The notes: generated from the letters alone by a model not told the origin. A DNA stretch of 64,000 nucleotides from Actinoallomurus soli (GCF_024055715.1 NZ_JAMXMV010000028.1:1-64000), one strand, 5' to 3'. Positions 33,819 to 42,807 are shown, numbered from the stretch's first letter. A program made the numbers and translations.

Positions 33819-34465
33819 CCAGGGTGGTCGTCGCCGACGATCAGGCGCTGGTACGTGCGGGCTTCCGGGTGCTGGTGGAGACCGCCGCGGACCTGTCGGT
33901 GGTGGGGGAGGCCGGGACCGGAACGGAGGCGGTGGAGGTCATCCGCCGGGTACGCCCGGACGTGGCGCTCATGGACATCCAGATGCCGGAGCTGGACGGG
34001 ATCGAGGCGACCCGGCGCGTTCTCGCGGGTCCCGATCCCGTCCCGGTCAGGATTCTGATGCTCACGACCTTCGACCTGGACCGGTACGTCTACGGGGCCC
34101 TGCGGGCGGGGGCCAGCGGATTCCTCCTGAAGGACACTCCGCCGGCGGATCTGCTGCACGCGATCCGGGTGATCGCCGCCGGAGAGGCGCTGCTGGCGCC
34201 GAGCGTGACGCGGCGGCTGATCGAGGAGTTCACCCGGAGACCCGTCGTCACCGCGCATCGGAACCTGGAGGGCGTGACCGAGCGGGAACGCGAGGTCCTG
34301 CGGCTCGTCGGCCGCGGGCTCTCCAACGCGGAGGTCGCCGAGCACCTGCATCTGTCGATCGCGACCGCGAAGTCGCATGTCAGCAGGCTGCTCATGAAGC
34401 TGGACGCGCGGGACCGGGCGCAACTCGTGATCGCCGCGTACGAGGCCGGGCTCATGACGCCGTGA
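33815..34465 (+). CDS. LuxR/NarL-family response regulator
   Basis: A 216-residue regulator. The receiver domain has the phospho-acceptor Asp54 (ALMDIQMPELDG), the Thr in MLTTFD and the Lys in FLLKDT. A LuxR-type helix-turn-helix follows (about 150–215; LTEREREVL pattern, GLSNAEVAEHL, ATAKSHVSRLLMKL). The ATG overlaps the kinase stop by 4 nt. It is the cognate partner of the kinase and presumably activates the divergent ABC genes. Confidence 0.95.
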   Translation: MTRVVVADDQALVRAGFRVLVETAADLSVVGEAGTGTEAVEVIRRVRPDVALMDIQMPELDGIEATRRVLAGPDPVPVRILMLTTFDLDRYVYGALRAGASGFLLKDTPPADLLHAIRVIAAGEALLAPSVTRRLIEEFTRRPVVTAHRNLEGVTEREREVLRLVGRGLSNAEVAEHLHLSIATAKSHVSRLLMKLDARDRAQLVIAAYEAGLMTP

Positions 34466-34590
34466 ATCCCGGGTCGGTGCGGCGCGTGACGACAGTTCTG
34501 TAACGAAGGCAGAGTAGGACCGAGTTTGCCTGTTCTTTGCCCCGTAATGTCGCGGTTGCGTTCTCGCGATCCGACACAAAAGGGGTAAGA

Positions 34591-36000
34591 ATGCGCAACC
34601 TCTCTCGAGGAGTGCTGGCGCTGCTGCTGGCCGCCGGGCTGGGCGGTCTCGGTGGCACCGCGCACGCGGCGCCGGGCCGGGCCGCGGACGACGACGTCCT
34701 GGCCAGGCTCAAGGCGATACCCGGCATGACGGTACAGGAGAAGACCTCCACGCTGTCGGGTTACCGCTGGTTCTGGCTGAACTACCGGCAGCCGGTCGAC
34801 CATCACCACCCGGAGCGCGGCTGGTTCGAGCAGCGTGTGCTGCTGGAGCACAAGTCCGACGACCGGCCGATGGTCCTGTACACCAGCGGCTACAACACGC
34901 CGGAGACGATGTTCCTGTCGGAGCCGACGGCGCTGGTGGACGGCAACCAGATCTCGGTGGAGTACCGCTACTTCACCCCGTCGCGGCCCGAGCCGGCGGT
35001 GTGGACCAAGGACACGATCTGGCAGGCCGCCACCGACGAGCACCGGCTGATCAAGGCCCTCAAGACGATCTACCACGGCAAGTGGATCTCGACCGGCGCC
35101 AGCAAGGGCGGCATGACCGCCACCTACCACAAGCGTTTCTACCCGTCGGACGTGGACGGCACGGTCGCGTACGTCGCCCCCAACGACGTGAACAACAAGG
35201 ACGATAGCGCGTACGACCGGTTCTTCAAGAACGTCGGCACGGACCCGGCGTGCCGCGCGAACCTGGAGAACCTCCAGCGCGAACTGCTCAAGCGGCGTCC
35301 GGAGATCCTCGCGCGGATGAGCGCCGACGCCGAGAAGGCCGGCGACACCTGGCACATCATCAAGACCGTCGACCGGGCCTTCGAGAACTCGGTGATGGAC
35401 TTCGAGTGGGGGTTCTGGCAGTACCACCTGCAGTCGGAGTGCAAGGACGTCCCGGCGACGACCGCATCGACCGACGAGATCTACTCCTTCTTCGACACGA
35501 TCTCCGGCGCGCTCACCTACACGGACCAGAGCCTGGAGCCGTTCATCCCGTACTACTACCAGGCGGGCACCCAGCTCGGCTGGCCGTCGCCGCAGTTCAA
35601 GCACCTGCGCCCGCTGCTCCGCTACGAGAGCACCTACCAGCCGCGGACGTACGTGCCGAGTGACATCCCCATGCGGTTCGACCCGTCGGCGATGAAGGAC
35701 ATCGACCACTGGGTCCGCACCCACGCGACCCACATGATGTTCGTCTACGGCCAGAACGACCCGTGGGGCGCCGAGCCGTTCCGCGTCGGCCAGGGCAGCC
35801 GCGACTCCGCCGTGTACGTCGCGCCGGGCCAGAACCACAGCGGCCGCCTGCTCGCCAAGCTGCCCGACGCGCAGCGCGCGCGGGCGACCGCGGACCTGCT
35901 CCGCTGGGCCGGTGTCTCCCCGGCGCAGCAGGCACGGACCCTCTCGGTCCCGGCGCAGGTCGCCGAGGACCCGATCCTCGCCCAGCGCCCGCCACTGTAA
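34591..36000 (+). CDS. Secreted S37-family tripeptidyl aminopeptidase
   Basis: A 469-residue secreted serine peptidase like the PS-10 enzyme of Streptomyces mycelium (MEROPS S37). The signal peptide (about 1–27) has charged, hydrophobic and GTAHA-A cleavage parts. The catalytic Ser is about 171 in TGASKGGM, Asp about 390 in YGQNDPWG and His about 416 in PGQNHSGR. It removes tripeptides from N-termini outside the cell. The ATG at 34591 follows AAAGGGGTAAG; the start at 34537 would bury the signal peptide. Its AT-rich leader (34490–34590) probably holds its promoter. A perfect hairpin terminates it. Confidence 0.9.
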   Translation: MRNLSRGVLALLLAAGLGGLGGTAHAAPGRAADDDVLARLKAIPGMTVQEKTSTLSGYRWFWLNYRQPVDHHHPERGWFEQRVLLEHKSDDRPMVLYTSGYNTPETMFLSEPTALVDGNQISVEYRYFTPSRPEPAVWTKDTIWQAATDEHRLIKALKTIYHGKWISTGASKGGMTATYHKRFYPSDVDGTVAYVAPNDVNNKDDSAYDRFFKNVGTDPACRANLENLQRELLKRRPEILARMSADAEKAGDTWHIIKTVDRAFENSVMDFEWGFWQYHLQSECKDVPATTASTDEIYSFFDTISGALTYTDQSLEPFIPYYYQAGTQLGWPSPQFKHLRPLLRYESTYQPRTYVPSDIPMRFDPSAMKDIDHWVRTHATHMMFVYGQNDPWGAEPFRVGQGSRDSAVYVAPGQNHSGRLLAKLPDAQRARATADLLRWAGVSPAQQARTLSVPAQVAEDPILAQRPPL

Positions 36001-36031
36001 GGAGCCACCGGCCCCGTACGCGGGTTCCCCT

Positions 36032-36071
36032 GACGCGCCACCGGCCCTCCGCGAGAGGCCGGTGGCGCGTC
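36032..36071 (+). terminator. Terminator after the S37 peptidase
   Basis: A perfect 15-bp stem (36032–36046 with 36057–36071; gacgcgccaccggcc) and a 10-nt loop, 31 nt after the stop codon. There is no T-run. Confidence 0.8.
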
Positions 36072-36118
36072 GCGTTCCGCGGCCTCTCCGGCAAAGGGCG
36101 TCTCATATTTTGGTACGC

Positions 36119-36124
36119 TAATAT
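36119..36124 (+). promoter_or_regulatory. Candidate −10 of a leaderless MFS transcript
   Basis: TAATAT lies 6 nt before the MFS gene's ATG in an unusually AT-rich stretch (36098–36130). An ATATT/AATAT inverted repeat spans 36105–36124 and could bind a regulator. Confidence 0.45.
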
Positions 36125-36130
36125 CAACAT

Positions 36131-37327
36131 ATGAACAGACGGTGGTCGATCCTCGGGATCGGGTTGTTCGCCATGATCGCCGGGTGCGCGTACCAGTACG
36201 GCCTCCCGTATCTCATCCCCGCCCTGCGCGCCGACGCCGGTCTCTCCCTCGGCCAGGCCGCGACGCTGATCTCCTGCCCGGTCGCCGGCCTCCTCGTCTC
36301 GCTCGCGCTGTGGGGCGTGGCCGCCGACCGCTGGGGTGAGCGGATCATCCTCGCCACCGGCCTCACGATCGCCGGCGCCGCGCTGCTGGCCGCCGCCACC
36401 GTGCGCGACCCGGTGGCGCTCGGCGTCTGTTTCCTCCTCGCCGGAGCGGGCGGGGCGTCCATCCACGCGGCCAGCGGGCGGCTCATCCTCGGCTGGTTCG
36501 CCGCCCACGAGCGCGGCCTGGCCATGGGCGTACGCCAGACCGGGCAGCCGCTCGGCGTCGGGCTGGCGGCCGTCGTCCTGCCGCCCCTCGCGGCCGGCGC
36601 GGGCCTCGCGGGCGGCCTGGTCTTCCTGGCCTGCTGCTGCTTCGCCGCCGCGCTGCTGGTGGCCGTGCTCGTCCGCGACCCGGCCCGTACGGAGGGCGAC
36701 GAGCCCCACGGCGGCCGCTCGCCGTACCGCACGTCCGTCCTGTGGCGGATCCATGCGGCGAGCGCGCTGCTCGTCGTCCCGCAGTTCACGGTGTCCGCGT
36801 TCGCGCTCGTCTACCTCGTCGACGCGCAGGGCTGGAACGCCGGGACCGCCGGCCGGCTGCTGGCGGCCGCGCAGATCGGCGGAGCCACGGCCCGCCTGAT
36901 CGTCGGCCACTGGTCCGATCGGGCCGGCAGCAGGCTGCGCCCGATGCGCCTCCTGGCGCTGGGCATCGGCGTCGTGATGCTGGCCCTGGCCGTCGGTGCG
37001 CTGGCGGGCTGGAGTGCCGCCACCGTGATCCTCGTCGTCGCGTCGGTGATCACCGTGACTCCGAACGGCCTGGCCTTCACGGCGGTCGCGGAGTACGCGG
37101 GACGGGCCTGGGCCGGGCGGGCGCTCGGCTTCCAGAACACCGGCCAGAACCTCCTCGCCGCGGCGACCCCGCCCGTGCTCGGCTCCCTCATCAGCGGGTC
37201 GGACTACGGAACGGCCTTCGCGATCGCGGTGGCGTTCCCCGTCGTCGCGGGCCTGCTGCTCCCCGTACGGGCCGAGCGGGCACAGGCACGTACGGCCGCC
37301 TCGACGGCGACCGGCGCGCGGTCGTGA
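36131..37327 (+). CDS. MFS transporter
   Basis: A 398-residue, 12-helix major facilitator. The loop 2–3 motif GVAADRWGER is a good MFS motif A, with a related GHWSDRAGSR in the second half. GVRQTGQPLGVGL lies in helix 5. The type resembles CynX/NimT and other small-molecule antiporters; the cargo cannot be told from sequence. It is probably leaderless, starting in an AT-rich promoter. It converges on the haemoglobin gene with a 1-bp gap and no terminator. Confidence 0.9.
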   Translation: MNRRWSILGIGLFAMIAGCAYQYGLPYLIPALRADAGLSLGQAATLISCPVAGLLVSLALWGVAADRWGERIILATGLTIAGAALLAAATVRDPVALGVCFLLAGAGGASIHAASGRLILGWFAAHERGLAMGVRQTGQPLGVGLAAVVLPPLAAGAGLAGGLVFLACCCFAAALLVAVLVRDPARTEGDEPHGGRSPYRTSVLWRIHAASALLVVPQFTVSAFALVYLVDAQGWNAGTAGRLLAAAQIGGATARLIVGHWSDRAGSRLRPMRLLALGIGVVMLALAVGALAGWSAATVILVVASVITVTPNGLAFTAVAEYAGRAWAGRALGFQNTGQNLLAAATPPVLGSLISGSDYGTAFAIAVAFPVVAGLLLPVRAERAQARTAASTATGARS

Positions 37328-37328
37328 G

Positions 37329-37712
37329 TCAGCCGGGCGCGTTGATCAGGCTGTTCGCGGCCATCACGAGGTAGTCCCAGAGCATCGTCTCCAGCGGCTC
37401 GGGGAGCTCCAGCTCGTCGATGGCGTCGCGCATGTGGCCGAGCCAGGCGTCGCGCTCGGCCTGGCCGATCCGGAACGGCACGTGCCGCATGCGCAGCCGG
37501 GGATGGCCGCGCCGCTCGCCGTACGTCCGCGGGCCGCCCCAGTACTGCATCAGGAAGAGCCGGAGTCGCTCCTCGGCCGGCCCGAGATCCTCCTCGGGAT
37601 ACAGCGGGCGCAGAAGGGGGTCCGCGGCCACCCCTTGGTAGAACCGGTGCACCAGGCGGCGGAAGGTCTCCTCGCCGCCGACCGCTTCGTAGAAAGTGAC
37701 CTCTTGTGTCAT
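37329..37712 (-). CDS. glbO: Group II truncated haemoglobin
   Basis: A 127-residue trHbO-type globin. [21 protein letters not shown] opens the fold with the B10 Tyr. LMQYWGGP and the proximal His region ([10 protein letters not shown]) follow, with a later Trp in DAWLGHM at the G8 position, all typical of group II. It binds oxygen with high affinity and is linked to respiration or NO/peroxide handling in mycobacteria. The start is ATG at 37712. It lies 12 nt after the MscS gene on the same strand. Confidence 0.94.
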   Translation of the reverse strand: MTQEVTFYEAVGGEETFRRLVHRFYQGVAADPLLRPLYPEEDLGPAEERLRLFLMQYWGGPRTYGERRGHPRLRMRHVPFRIGQAERDAWLGHMRDAIDELELPEPLETMLWDYLVMAANSLINAPG

Positions 37713-37724
37713 GACCGCCCCAGC

Positions 37725-38765
37725 CTACGCGGCCGGAGTGTCCTCCTTGAACGGTGCGATCGGGACGCCGGCCGAGTCGAATGTCTTCTTGACGCGTTCG
37801 CGCAGTTCCCGTGCGGTGTCGCCCTGCTGGCCCGGAGCCGTCTTGCAGACGACGCGGACGATGACCGCCTCGCCGGACAGCGCCTGAACGCCCCAGACGG
37901 TCGGGTCCTCCAGGATGATCTCGTCCCACGGCGGCTCGGCCGCCAGGGCCGAGGCGGTCTCGCTCAGGAGCGTACGGACCTTGTCCAGGTCGGCGTCGTA
38001 CTCGACCGGGACGTCGAGGACGACGCGGGACCAGTTCTGGGACTCGTTGCCGACCCGCTTGATCTCCCCGTTCGGGACGTACCAGACGACGCCGTCGGCG
38101 TCGCGCAGGCGGGTCGTGCGCAGGGTGACCGCCTCGACCGTGCCCTTGGCGGTGCCGACGTCGATCACGTCGCCGACGCCGTACTGATCCTCCAGCAGCA
38201 TGAACATGCCGGTGAGGAAGTCCTTGACGAGGTTCTGCGCGCCGAAGGCCACGGCGACGCCGATGATGCTGGCGCTGGCCAGGAACGGCGTGAGGTTGAG
38301 CCCGAGGTACCCCAGCACGGTGAGCGTCGCCGCGCCCAGGATGATCACCGAGGCGATGCTGCGCAGCACCGACCCCATCGTCTCGGCCCGCTGGCGGCGC
38401 CGCTCGCTGACCAGCACGGGGCTGCCGTCGAAGATCGTGCGGGTCTTCTCGCGGAGCCGCTCGGGCATCGTGCCCTCGGCCATCCGCATCGTGATCTTGG
38501 TGATCAGCTTGTGCGTGAGGCGGCGCAGGACGTACGCGATCACGATCGTGAGGATCAGCTTCACGGTCCAGGTGATCGGGCTGCTGCCGTCGAGCCAGAC
38601 GTGGTACCAGTAGGTCAGATCGCCGTTGTGCGTGAGGTTCCAGGTGAGCTGGCAACCCTTGGTGATGTGCTCGGAGATCGAGTTCGGGTCGGTCTTGCAG
38701 GCGTCTTTGAGCGACGTCTTCCCGCTCACGGACGGCAGGACCGACATCGCAAGACGCGCGAACAC
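37725..38765 (-). CDS. MscS-family mechanosensitive channel
   Basis: A 346-residue channel. A periplasmic or cytosolic N-terminal stretch with two Cys precedes two hydrophobic helices (about 65–85 and 130–160). The pore helix SIIGVAVAFGAQNLVKDFLTG follows, then the beta domain (GDVIDVGTAKGTVEAVTLR) and C-terminal alpha/beta part. It opens on hypo-osmotic shock. The GTG at 38765 is preferred because GGGAGGAAG lies 6 nt upstream; an ATG six codons later is possible. It is followed by glbO, probably as an operon. Confidence 0.93.
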   Translation of the reverse strand: MFARLAMSVLPSVSGKTSLKDACKTDPNSISEHITKGCQLTWNLTHNGDLTYWYHVWLDGSSPITWTVKLILTIVIAYVLRRLTHKLITKITMRMAEGTMPERLREKTRTIFDGSPVLVSERRRQRAETMGSVLRSIASVIILGAATLTVLGYLGLNLTPFLASASIIGVAVAFGAQNLVKDFLTGMFMLLEDQYGVGDVIDVGTAKGTVEAVTLRTTRLRDADGVVWYVPNGEIKRVGNESQNWSRVVLDVPVEYDADLDKVRTLLSETASALAAEPPWDEIILEDPTVWGVQALSGEAVIVRVVCKTAPGQQGDTARELRERVKKTFDSAGVPIAPFKEDTPAA

Positions 38766-38997
38766 GAGACTTCCTCCCGGGTGGTCCCCGTGCTGGGCGA
38801 CCGCGTTGGACCGGCGAACCTACGGGATGGATCGTAGGCGACGCCGGGACGTTCCCGGTGCCATCCGGCGGGCGCGCGCCGGGAGTTGGGCCCCGCGGAG
38901 CCGGTCGGTCCGCGCCACTGGCAACAGGCTCCGCGGGGTGATCTACAGGGCCTCGTCTCGGGTCACCGTCCGTAGCGGTGAAGAGTCGAGAGGGGCC

Positions 38998-39288
38998 CTA
39001 GGCGCCGTGCGCCTCCAGGACGCGGGCCACCTTGACGGCGGCGCCGCAGGGGTCGTCGACCGCATGCATCGGCTCGCCCCAGGACCACCAGAAGTACCAG
39101 GAGCGCTGGTCGGGGGTGTCCGGCGCCGGCGCGCACGTGACGTTCTCCGACATGCTCGCGGCGTCCGGGTTGACGACCCGGCAGAACGCCGGGCCGGAAC
39201 GGCTGCGGACCACGCGGGCCACCAGGCCGCGTTCGCCTAACTCCCGCACCAGTCCTTCGAGATATCCAAGTCGACGTTCGTCGAACAC
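38998..39288 (-). CDS. Small orphan protein, family shared with the gene at 2722
   Basis: A 96-residue protein of unknown function, homologous along its length to the 89-residue product at 2722. It shares the LE-L-REL--RGL-ARV helix, RVV-P, W-Y-W-WG and DDP--AA---ARVL. This copy has two Cys (CRVV, VTCAPAP) that the other lacks, and a longer central loop. The GTG at 39288 follows a GGGAGG site. It is divergent from an NsdA-like helix-turn-helix/TPR regulator, just as the other copy is divergent from an XRE regulator. Confidence 0.72.
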   Translation of the reverse strand: MFDERRLGYLEGLVRELGERGLVARVVRSRSGPAFCRVVNPDAASMSENVTCAPAPDTPDQRSWYFWWSWGEPMHAVDDPCGAAVKVARVLEAHGA

Positions 39289-39594
39289 CGAGCGCGCCTC
39301 CCTCGCTCACACGATGAACTCACCTCGTTACGCGGTGCGAGAATCGCAAGCCCTGGGGGAGCGGTCAAGGGACGTTCGCGGCGGCCGGGGACAAAGATCT
39401 GTCGACTCGGGTAGAGGTTCTTCAACTGGCGATGAAGCTTTTTCCGCTCCGGTATGGGGAGTGCGGCCGTATCAGGCGCCTTTCTGACTGATCTGGTTGG
39501 CGTATCGCGATGCCAGAGTTACGCTGCGTACGCGAGATTTCATCTCCGTGGCCATGAGTTATCCGGTCGGCTCTTCCCCCCGAGGAGGCCGGGA
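39289..39594. other. Divergent intergenic region with BldD-like box
   Basis: A 306-bp region between the small orphan gene and the TPR regulator. It is moderately AT-rich around 39410–39560 and holds the promoters of both. The one clear element is the BldD-like palindrome at 39518–39532. An open frame extending the regulator upstream to 39454 has no ribosome site and is not taken. Confidence 0.5.
39518..39532 (+). promoter_or_regulatory. BldD-like box
   Basis: GTTACGCTGCGTACG fits the BldD consensus nTnACnCWGnGTnAn at 8 of 9 fixed positions (only the last A differs). It lies 63 nt before the TPR regulator start. BldD is the c-di-GMP-bound master repressor of development, and nsdA is among its reported Streptomyces targets. 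Confidence 0.5.
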
Positions 39595-41259
39595 ATGACA
39601 GATCCCCCCGGAACAGAAGTAACAGATCCCCGTAAAAAGGATCCACCGCGCAAAGAGGCTGATACGGCACGTCGTATCCGCGCCCGAGGGCTGGCCCAGG
39701 GCCTCGCGCCACCGGACATCGCGCGGGAAATTCACGATCAATGCGGACCGATCTTCGGAACCAGTCCGATCAAAGCCCAGCGACTCGCGCACGGCATCGC
39801 GTTGTCCGATGTCGTCGCCCAAGTCAGGGCGCTGTACGAGGTGGAGGGAAAACCACTCCCCAAGCTCGGTGAGACGCTGCTGTCGGCGTACGAGAGCGGT
39901 TACAAGCGCCCGGGCCCCGAATACCTGCACTACCTCTGCAGCGTCTACCGCGTAGAACCCCCGGACCTCGGCTTCCAAGGGCCGTGCGTCTGCGGACATC
40001 GACACGAGCGCCCACCCGCCGGCACCCAGGAGACCGGCGCTCGCGAGCCCGACAGCGTGATCGGGCCGCGAGCCGTCGTCACGGGCGGCAGCGAATGGGC
40101 GACCAAATTCGACCGAACCTCCGGTCCGCACCTCTCCCGGGTCCACTACCGCGCCGAAGACCCGGCGGACGGCACGGACGGAGACGAGGAGGACATAGTG
40201 CTTCGGCGAACTCTCCTGCAACTCCTGGCCGGAGCAGGCGTGGTGCTCGACGGCCAGATCCTGGGGGCGGTGGACGGCATCCGCCGCCGCATGGACGACA
40301 CCCTGGTCAACGCCTCGGTGTCGCCGACCATGCTCGACCAGTGGGAGGAGACCGTCCAGGGGTACGGACAGCAGTACATGTCCACCCCGCCGCTGCGGCT
40401 GCTCTGCGACGTCCTGCTGGACTTCAGCGAGGTCCGCCGCATGTGCGAGCAGCGGCAGCCGATCGAACTGCAGGAGCGCCTGTGCCGCATCGCGGCCCAG
40501 CTGTCCGGCCTGTCCGGCGTCATCATGATCGATCTCGGCGACCACCGGCTCTCCCGCTCGTTCTTCCGCACGGCGCGGACCGCCGCCGACGAGACCGGCG
40601 ACCGGGCGCTCCGGGCCTGGGTGAGCGTGCGCGAGTCGCTGGTGCCGATGTACTACGGCGACCCTCGCGAGGCCCTGCACCTGGCACGCCGGGCGCAGGA
40701 CCTGGCCGGCCGCGTGCCCAGCGTCGCCGGCGCCATGGCGCCGATCGTCGAGGCCCGTGCCCTCGGCATGCTCGTCAAGCGGGGCCGTAACGAGGCGGTC
40801 CCCAGCGCCAAGCGCGCGCTCGCCCGCGGCCAGACGGTCTTCTCCCAGCTCGGGAAGGACCAGGTGAAGGACACCGCCTTCGGCTACACCGAGCGCCAAC
40901 TGGCCTTCCACATGGGCGACACCTACACCAACCTCGGCGACCACGGGAACGCCGACGAGACGCTCCGCAAGGCGCTGACCCTCTACCCCGCGACCGAGGA
41001 GCTCGACCGCACGCTGATCTGGCTCGACCGGGCGTCGTGCCGGCTCCAGGAAGGAGAGCCCGAAGAGGCGCTGCGCACCGCCAAGGAGACCATCCTCGCG
41101 GTGTCCGCCGCGCACCGGACCGACATCGTCATCCACCGGGCCCGTCAGCTCGCCAGCGCGGTCGTCTCCCAGTACGGAGACATCCGGGCGGCCCAGGAGT
41201 TCCGCGACGCGCTCGCCGGTCCTCCGGCCACGGCGGGCATCACCCGAAAGCAGGCCTGA
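39595..41259 (+). CDS. Helix-turn-helix/TPR regulator, NsdA-like
   Basis: A 554-residue cytosolic protein. A charged N-terminus leads to an XRE-like DNA-binding region (about 30–125) with ARGLAQGLAPPDIAREIH, KAQRLAHGIALSDVV and LLSAYESGYKRPGPEYL. A CVCGHRH patch follows. The rest (about 225–550) is helical with tetratricopeptide-like repeats (AADETGDRALRAW, MGDTYTNLGDHGNADE). This resembles NsdA and related Streptomyces TPR regulators that repress sporulation and antibiotic synthesis; orthology is inferred. The ATG at 39595 has an AGGAGG site. A BldD-like box lies upstream. Confidence 0.8.
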   Translation: MTDPPGTEVTDPRKKDPPRKEADTARRIRARGLAQGLAPPDIAREIHDQCGPIFGTSPIKAQRLAHGIALSDVVAQVRALYEVEGKPLPKLGETLLSAYESGYKRPGPEYLHYLCSVYRVEPPDLGFQGPCVCGHRHERPPAGTQETGAREPDSVIGPRAVVTGGSEWATKFDRTSGPHLSRVHYRAEDPADGTDGDEEDIVLRRTLLQLLAGAGVVLDGQILGAVDGIRRRMDDTLVNASVSPTMLDQWEETVQGYGQQYMSTPPLRLLCDVLLDFSEVRRMCEQRQPIELQERLCRIAAQLSGLSGVIMIDLGDHRLSRSFFRTARTAADETGDRALRAWVSVRESLVPMYYGDPREALHLARRAQDLAGRVPSVAGAMAPIVEARALGMLVKRGRNEAVPSAKRALARGQTVFSQLGKDQVKDTAFGYTERQLAFHMGDTYTNLGDHGNADETLRKALTLYPATEELDRTLIWLDRASCRLQEGEPEEALRTAKETILAVSAAHRTDIVIHRARQLASAVVSQYGDIRAAQEFRDALAGPPATAGITRKQA

Positions 41260-41262
41260 CGG

Positions 41263-41838
41263 GTGGCCCGCCTGCCGGGAGGCATCTCGGCGAGCGTGCA
41301 GCGGCTGTCGTACGAGCCCCCCGAGTGGGAGTTCGCCGGCCTCCGGCTGCGGCGCTACACCGCCCGTGACCACCAGGCGGTGTTCGCCCTCCACCAGGAG
41401 TGCCTGTTCCGGGTGGGGGTGCGCCCGGGCGACGGCGTGTACTACGACGACGACTTCGCGCGCATCGACGAGATCTACCTCCGGGACCGAGGGGAGTTCC
41501 TCGTCGGAGAGGTGCGGGGCGAGGTGGCGGCGCTCGGCGGGCTGCGGCGCGTCGACGACGTCACCGCCGAGATGGTGCGCCTGCGGGTCCGGCCGGACCT
41601 GCAGGGCCGGGGCTACGGCAGGGTGCTCGTCACCGTGCTGCAGCAGCGCGCGGCCGAGCTCGGCTACCGCGTGCTCCGGGCCGACACGACGGTACGCCAG
41701 CGCGCTGCGCTCGCGCTGTACCGCGCGTTCGCCTGGCGGGAGGTCGACCGCAAGGTCACCGGCGGCACCGTCACCGTCTACCTCGAGAAACACCTGGACG
41801 GCGACACCCTGCGCGGACGCGCGGGCCCGGAGGGGTGA
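41263..41838 (+). CDS. GNAT N-acetyltransferase
   Basis: A 191-residue GNAT protein. The core LRVRPDLQGRGYGRVLV supplies the acetyl-CoA loop (QGRGYG), followed by the beta-5 strand and ALALYRAFAWRE. The N-terminal GLRLRRYTARDHQAVFALHQE is the usual lead strand and helix. The GTG at 41263 is 3 nt after the TPR regulator stop with no good ribosome site, which suggests translational coupling. The substrate is unknown. Confidence 0.85.
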   Translation: MARLPGGISASVQRLSYEPPEWEFAGLRLRRYTARDHQAVFALHQECLFRVGVRPGDGVYYDDDFARIDEIYLRDRGEFLVGEVRGEVAALGGLRRVDDVTAEMVRLRVRPDLQGRGYGRVLVTVLQQRAAELGYRVLRADTTVRQRAALALYRAFAWREVDRKVTGGTVTVYLEKHLDGDTLRGRAGPEG

Positions 41839-42170
41839 GCGCCGCGTACGGGCGGTGCCCTGGCGGGGGGAAGCCGCCCGTACGCGGTGTCCGCCGGCCA
41901 CGGCACGAGGCCGCCCAAGTGATCCGGGGACGCCGGAATGATCCGGGACCGTCCAGGTGATCGAGGGTCGTCGGCCGCGCCACGGGTCGCTCAGGCGATC
42001 CGGGGCCGCCGGCCGTGCCGGGGCCGTGCGGCGTTGACGACTTCGAGCCCGTGTCCGCGCGGCGGACATCCGGCTCGGAGAAGGGGGCCGTGAGAGGCGG
42101 CGGTGCCACCCCGCCGCCGCTCACGTCAAGACCGGTGCGCCCTGCCTCATCCGCCGGCGCCGCTCCGCAG
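41839..42170. other. Intergenic region with degenerate repeats
   Basis: No intact gene. Between about 41919 and 42010 a degenerate motif of the form gtgatccgggnncgcc recurs four times at 17–45 nt spacing. The right edge meets the 5' end of a permease remnant, so the region may be scar tissue from a deletion. Confidence 0.4.
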
Positions 42171-42530
42171 GTAGGCGAGGACCCGGTCGTCAACGCGGTG
42201 GTGATCGCCGGTGCTGAGCGCGCGGAGGAGTTCGCCGTCGTGCGGCTCACCGGCATGAGCCGGCCGCAGGTCGTGCGGATGGCACTGATCGAGGCGTCGG
42301 CGGTGACCGCGATCGGCGTGTTCCTCGGCCTGCTCGTGGCCGCGGGCGCGCTGGCCGGGCTCGGCACCGCGTCCGCACGGGCCGCCGGCCGTCCGCTCGT
42401 CGCGGTGCCGTGGGAACTGCTGGGCCTGCTGGTGCCCGGCGCGTTCATCGTGACCGGCGCGGCGAGCGCCTGGAGCACGCTGTCGGCGACTCGCACCTCA
42501 CCGATGGCACTCGCCGCCGCACGAGAGTGA
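42171..42530 (+). pseudogene. C-terminal remnant of an FtsX-like ABC permease
   Basis: The translated frame matches only the last 110 or so residues of a MacB/FtsX-type permease of about 800 residues. It holds a segment like AERAEEFAVVRLTGMSRPQV, two hydrophobic helices and the closing SATRTSPMALAAARE. No earlier domains and no ATPase partner are nearby. The frame continues upstream as non-conserved sequence, so the gene is 5'-truncated and almost surely dead. It marks an old deletion or rearrangement. Confidence 0.75.
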
Positions 42531-42606
42531 CGAGGGCCGTATGGCGACCGGCCCGGGCGGTCGGCTCGGCGCCGAGGAGGATCCGCAGGACCCGCCGCGC
42601 TCGGGC

Positions 42607-42807
42607 TCAGCCGCAGCAGCCGCCTCCGCAGCAGCCACCGCCGCTGGGCGGGGCCGCGGCGCCGCCGGTGACCGCCACCGTGGACAGCAGCTTCACCGTG
42701 TCGTCGTGGCCGTCGGGGCACGCGGCCGGGGCGGACGCCTCGGCCATCGGGCGGGACACCTCGAACGTCGCGCCACAGACGCGGCAGCGGTAGTCGTAAC
42801 GTGGCAC
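42607..42807 (-). CDS. FmdB-family zinc-ribbon protein
   Basis: A 66-residue protein. PRYDYRCRVCGATFEV is the standard FmdB opening with the first CxxC. The second metal site is CPDGH, with His replacing the usual second Cys. The C-terminus is Gly/Cys-rich (GGGCCGGGCCG). GTG at 42807 is the family-typical start; a longer open frame to 42900 is not conserved. FmdB proteins are small putative regulators found in most actinomycetes; the function is not settled. Confidence 0.85.
   Translation of the reverse strand: MPRYDYRCRVCGATFEVSRPMAEASAPAACPDGHDDTVKLLSTVAVTGGAAAPPSGGGCCGGGCCG

Noticed and set aside
39276-39287. LexA box near the 38998 gene start (gttcgtcgaac)
   Set aside because: The half-sites are in the wrong order; it is not TCGAAC-N4-GTTCGA.
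41919-42010. Mobile-element terminal repeats next to the permease remnant
   Set aside because: The repeats are degenerate and direct, with no transposase or target duplication.
39559-42069. 836-codon minus-strand open frame across the TPR regulator and GNAT
   Set aside because: It spans two real plus-strand genes and an intergenic region, has low-complexity composition and no ribosome site.
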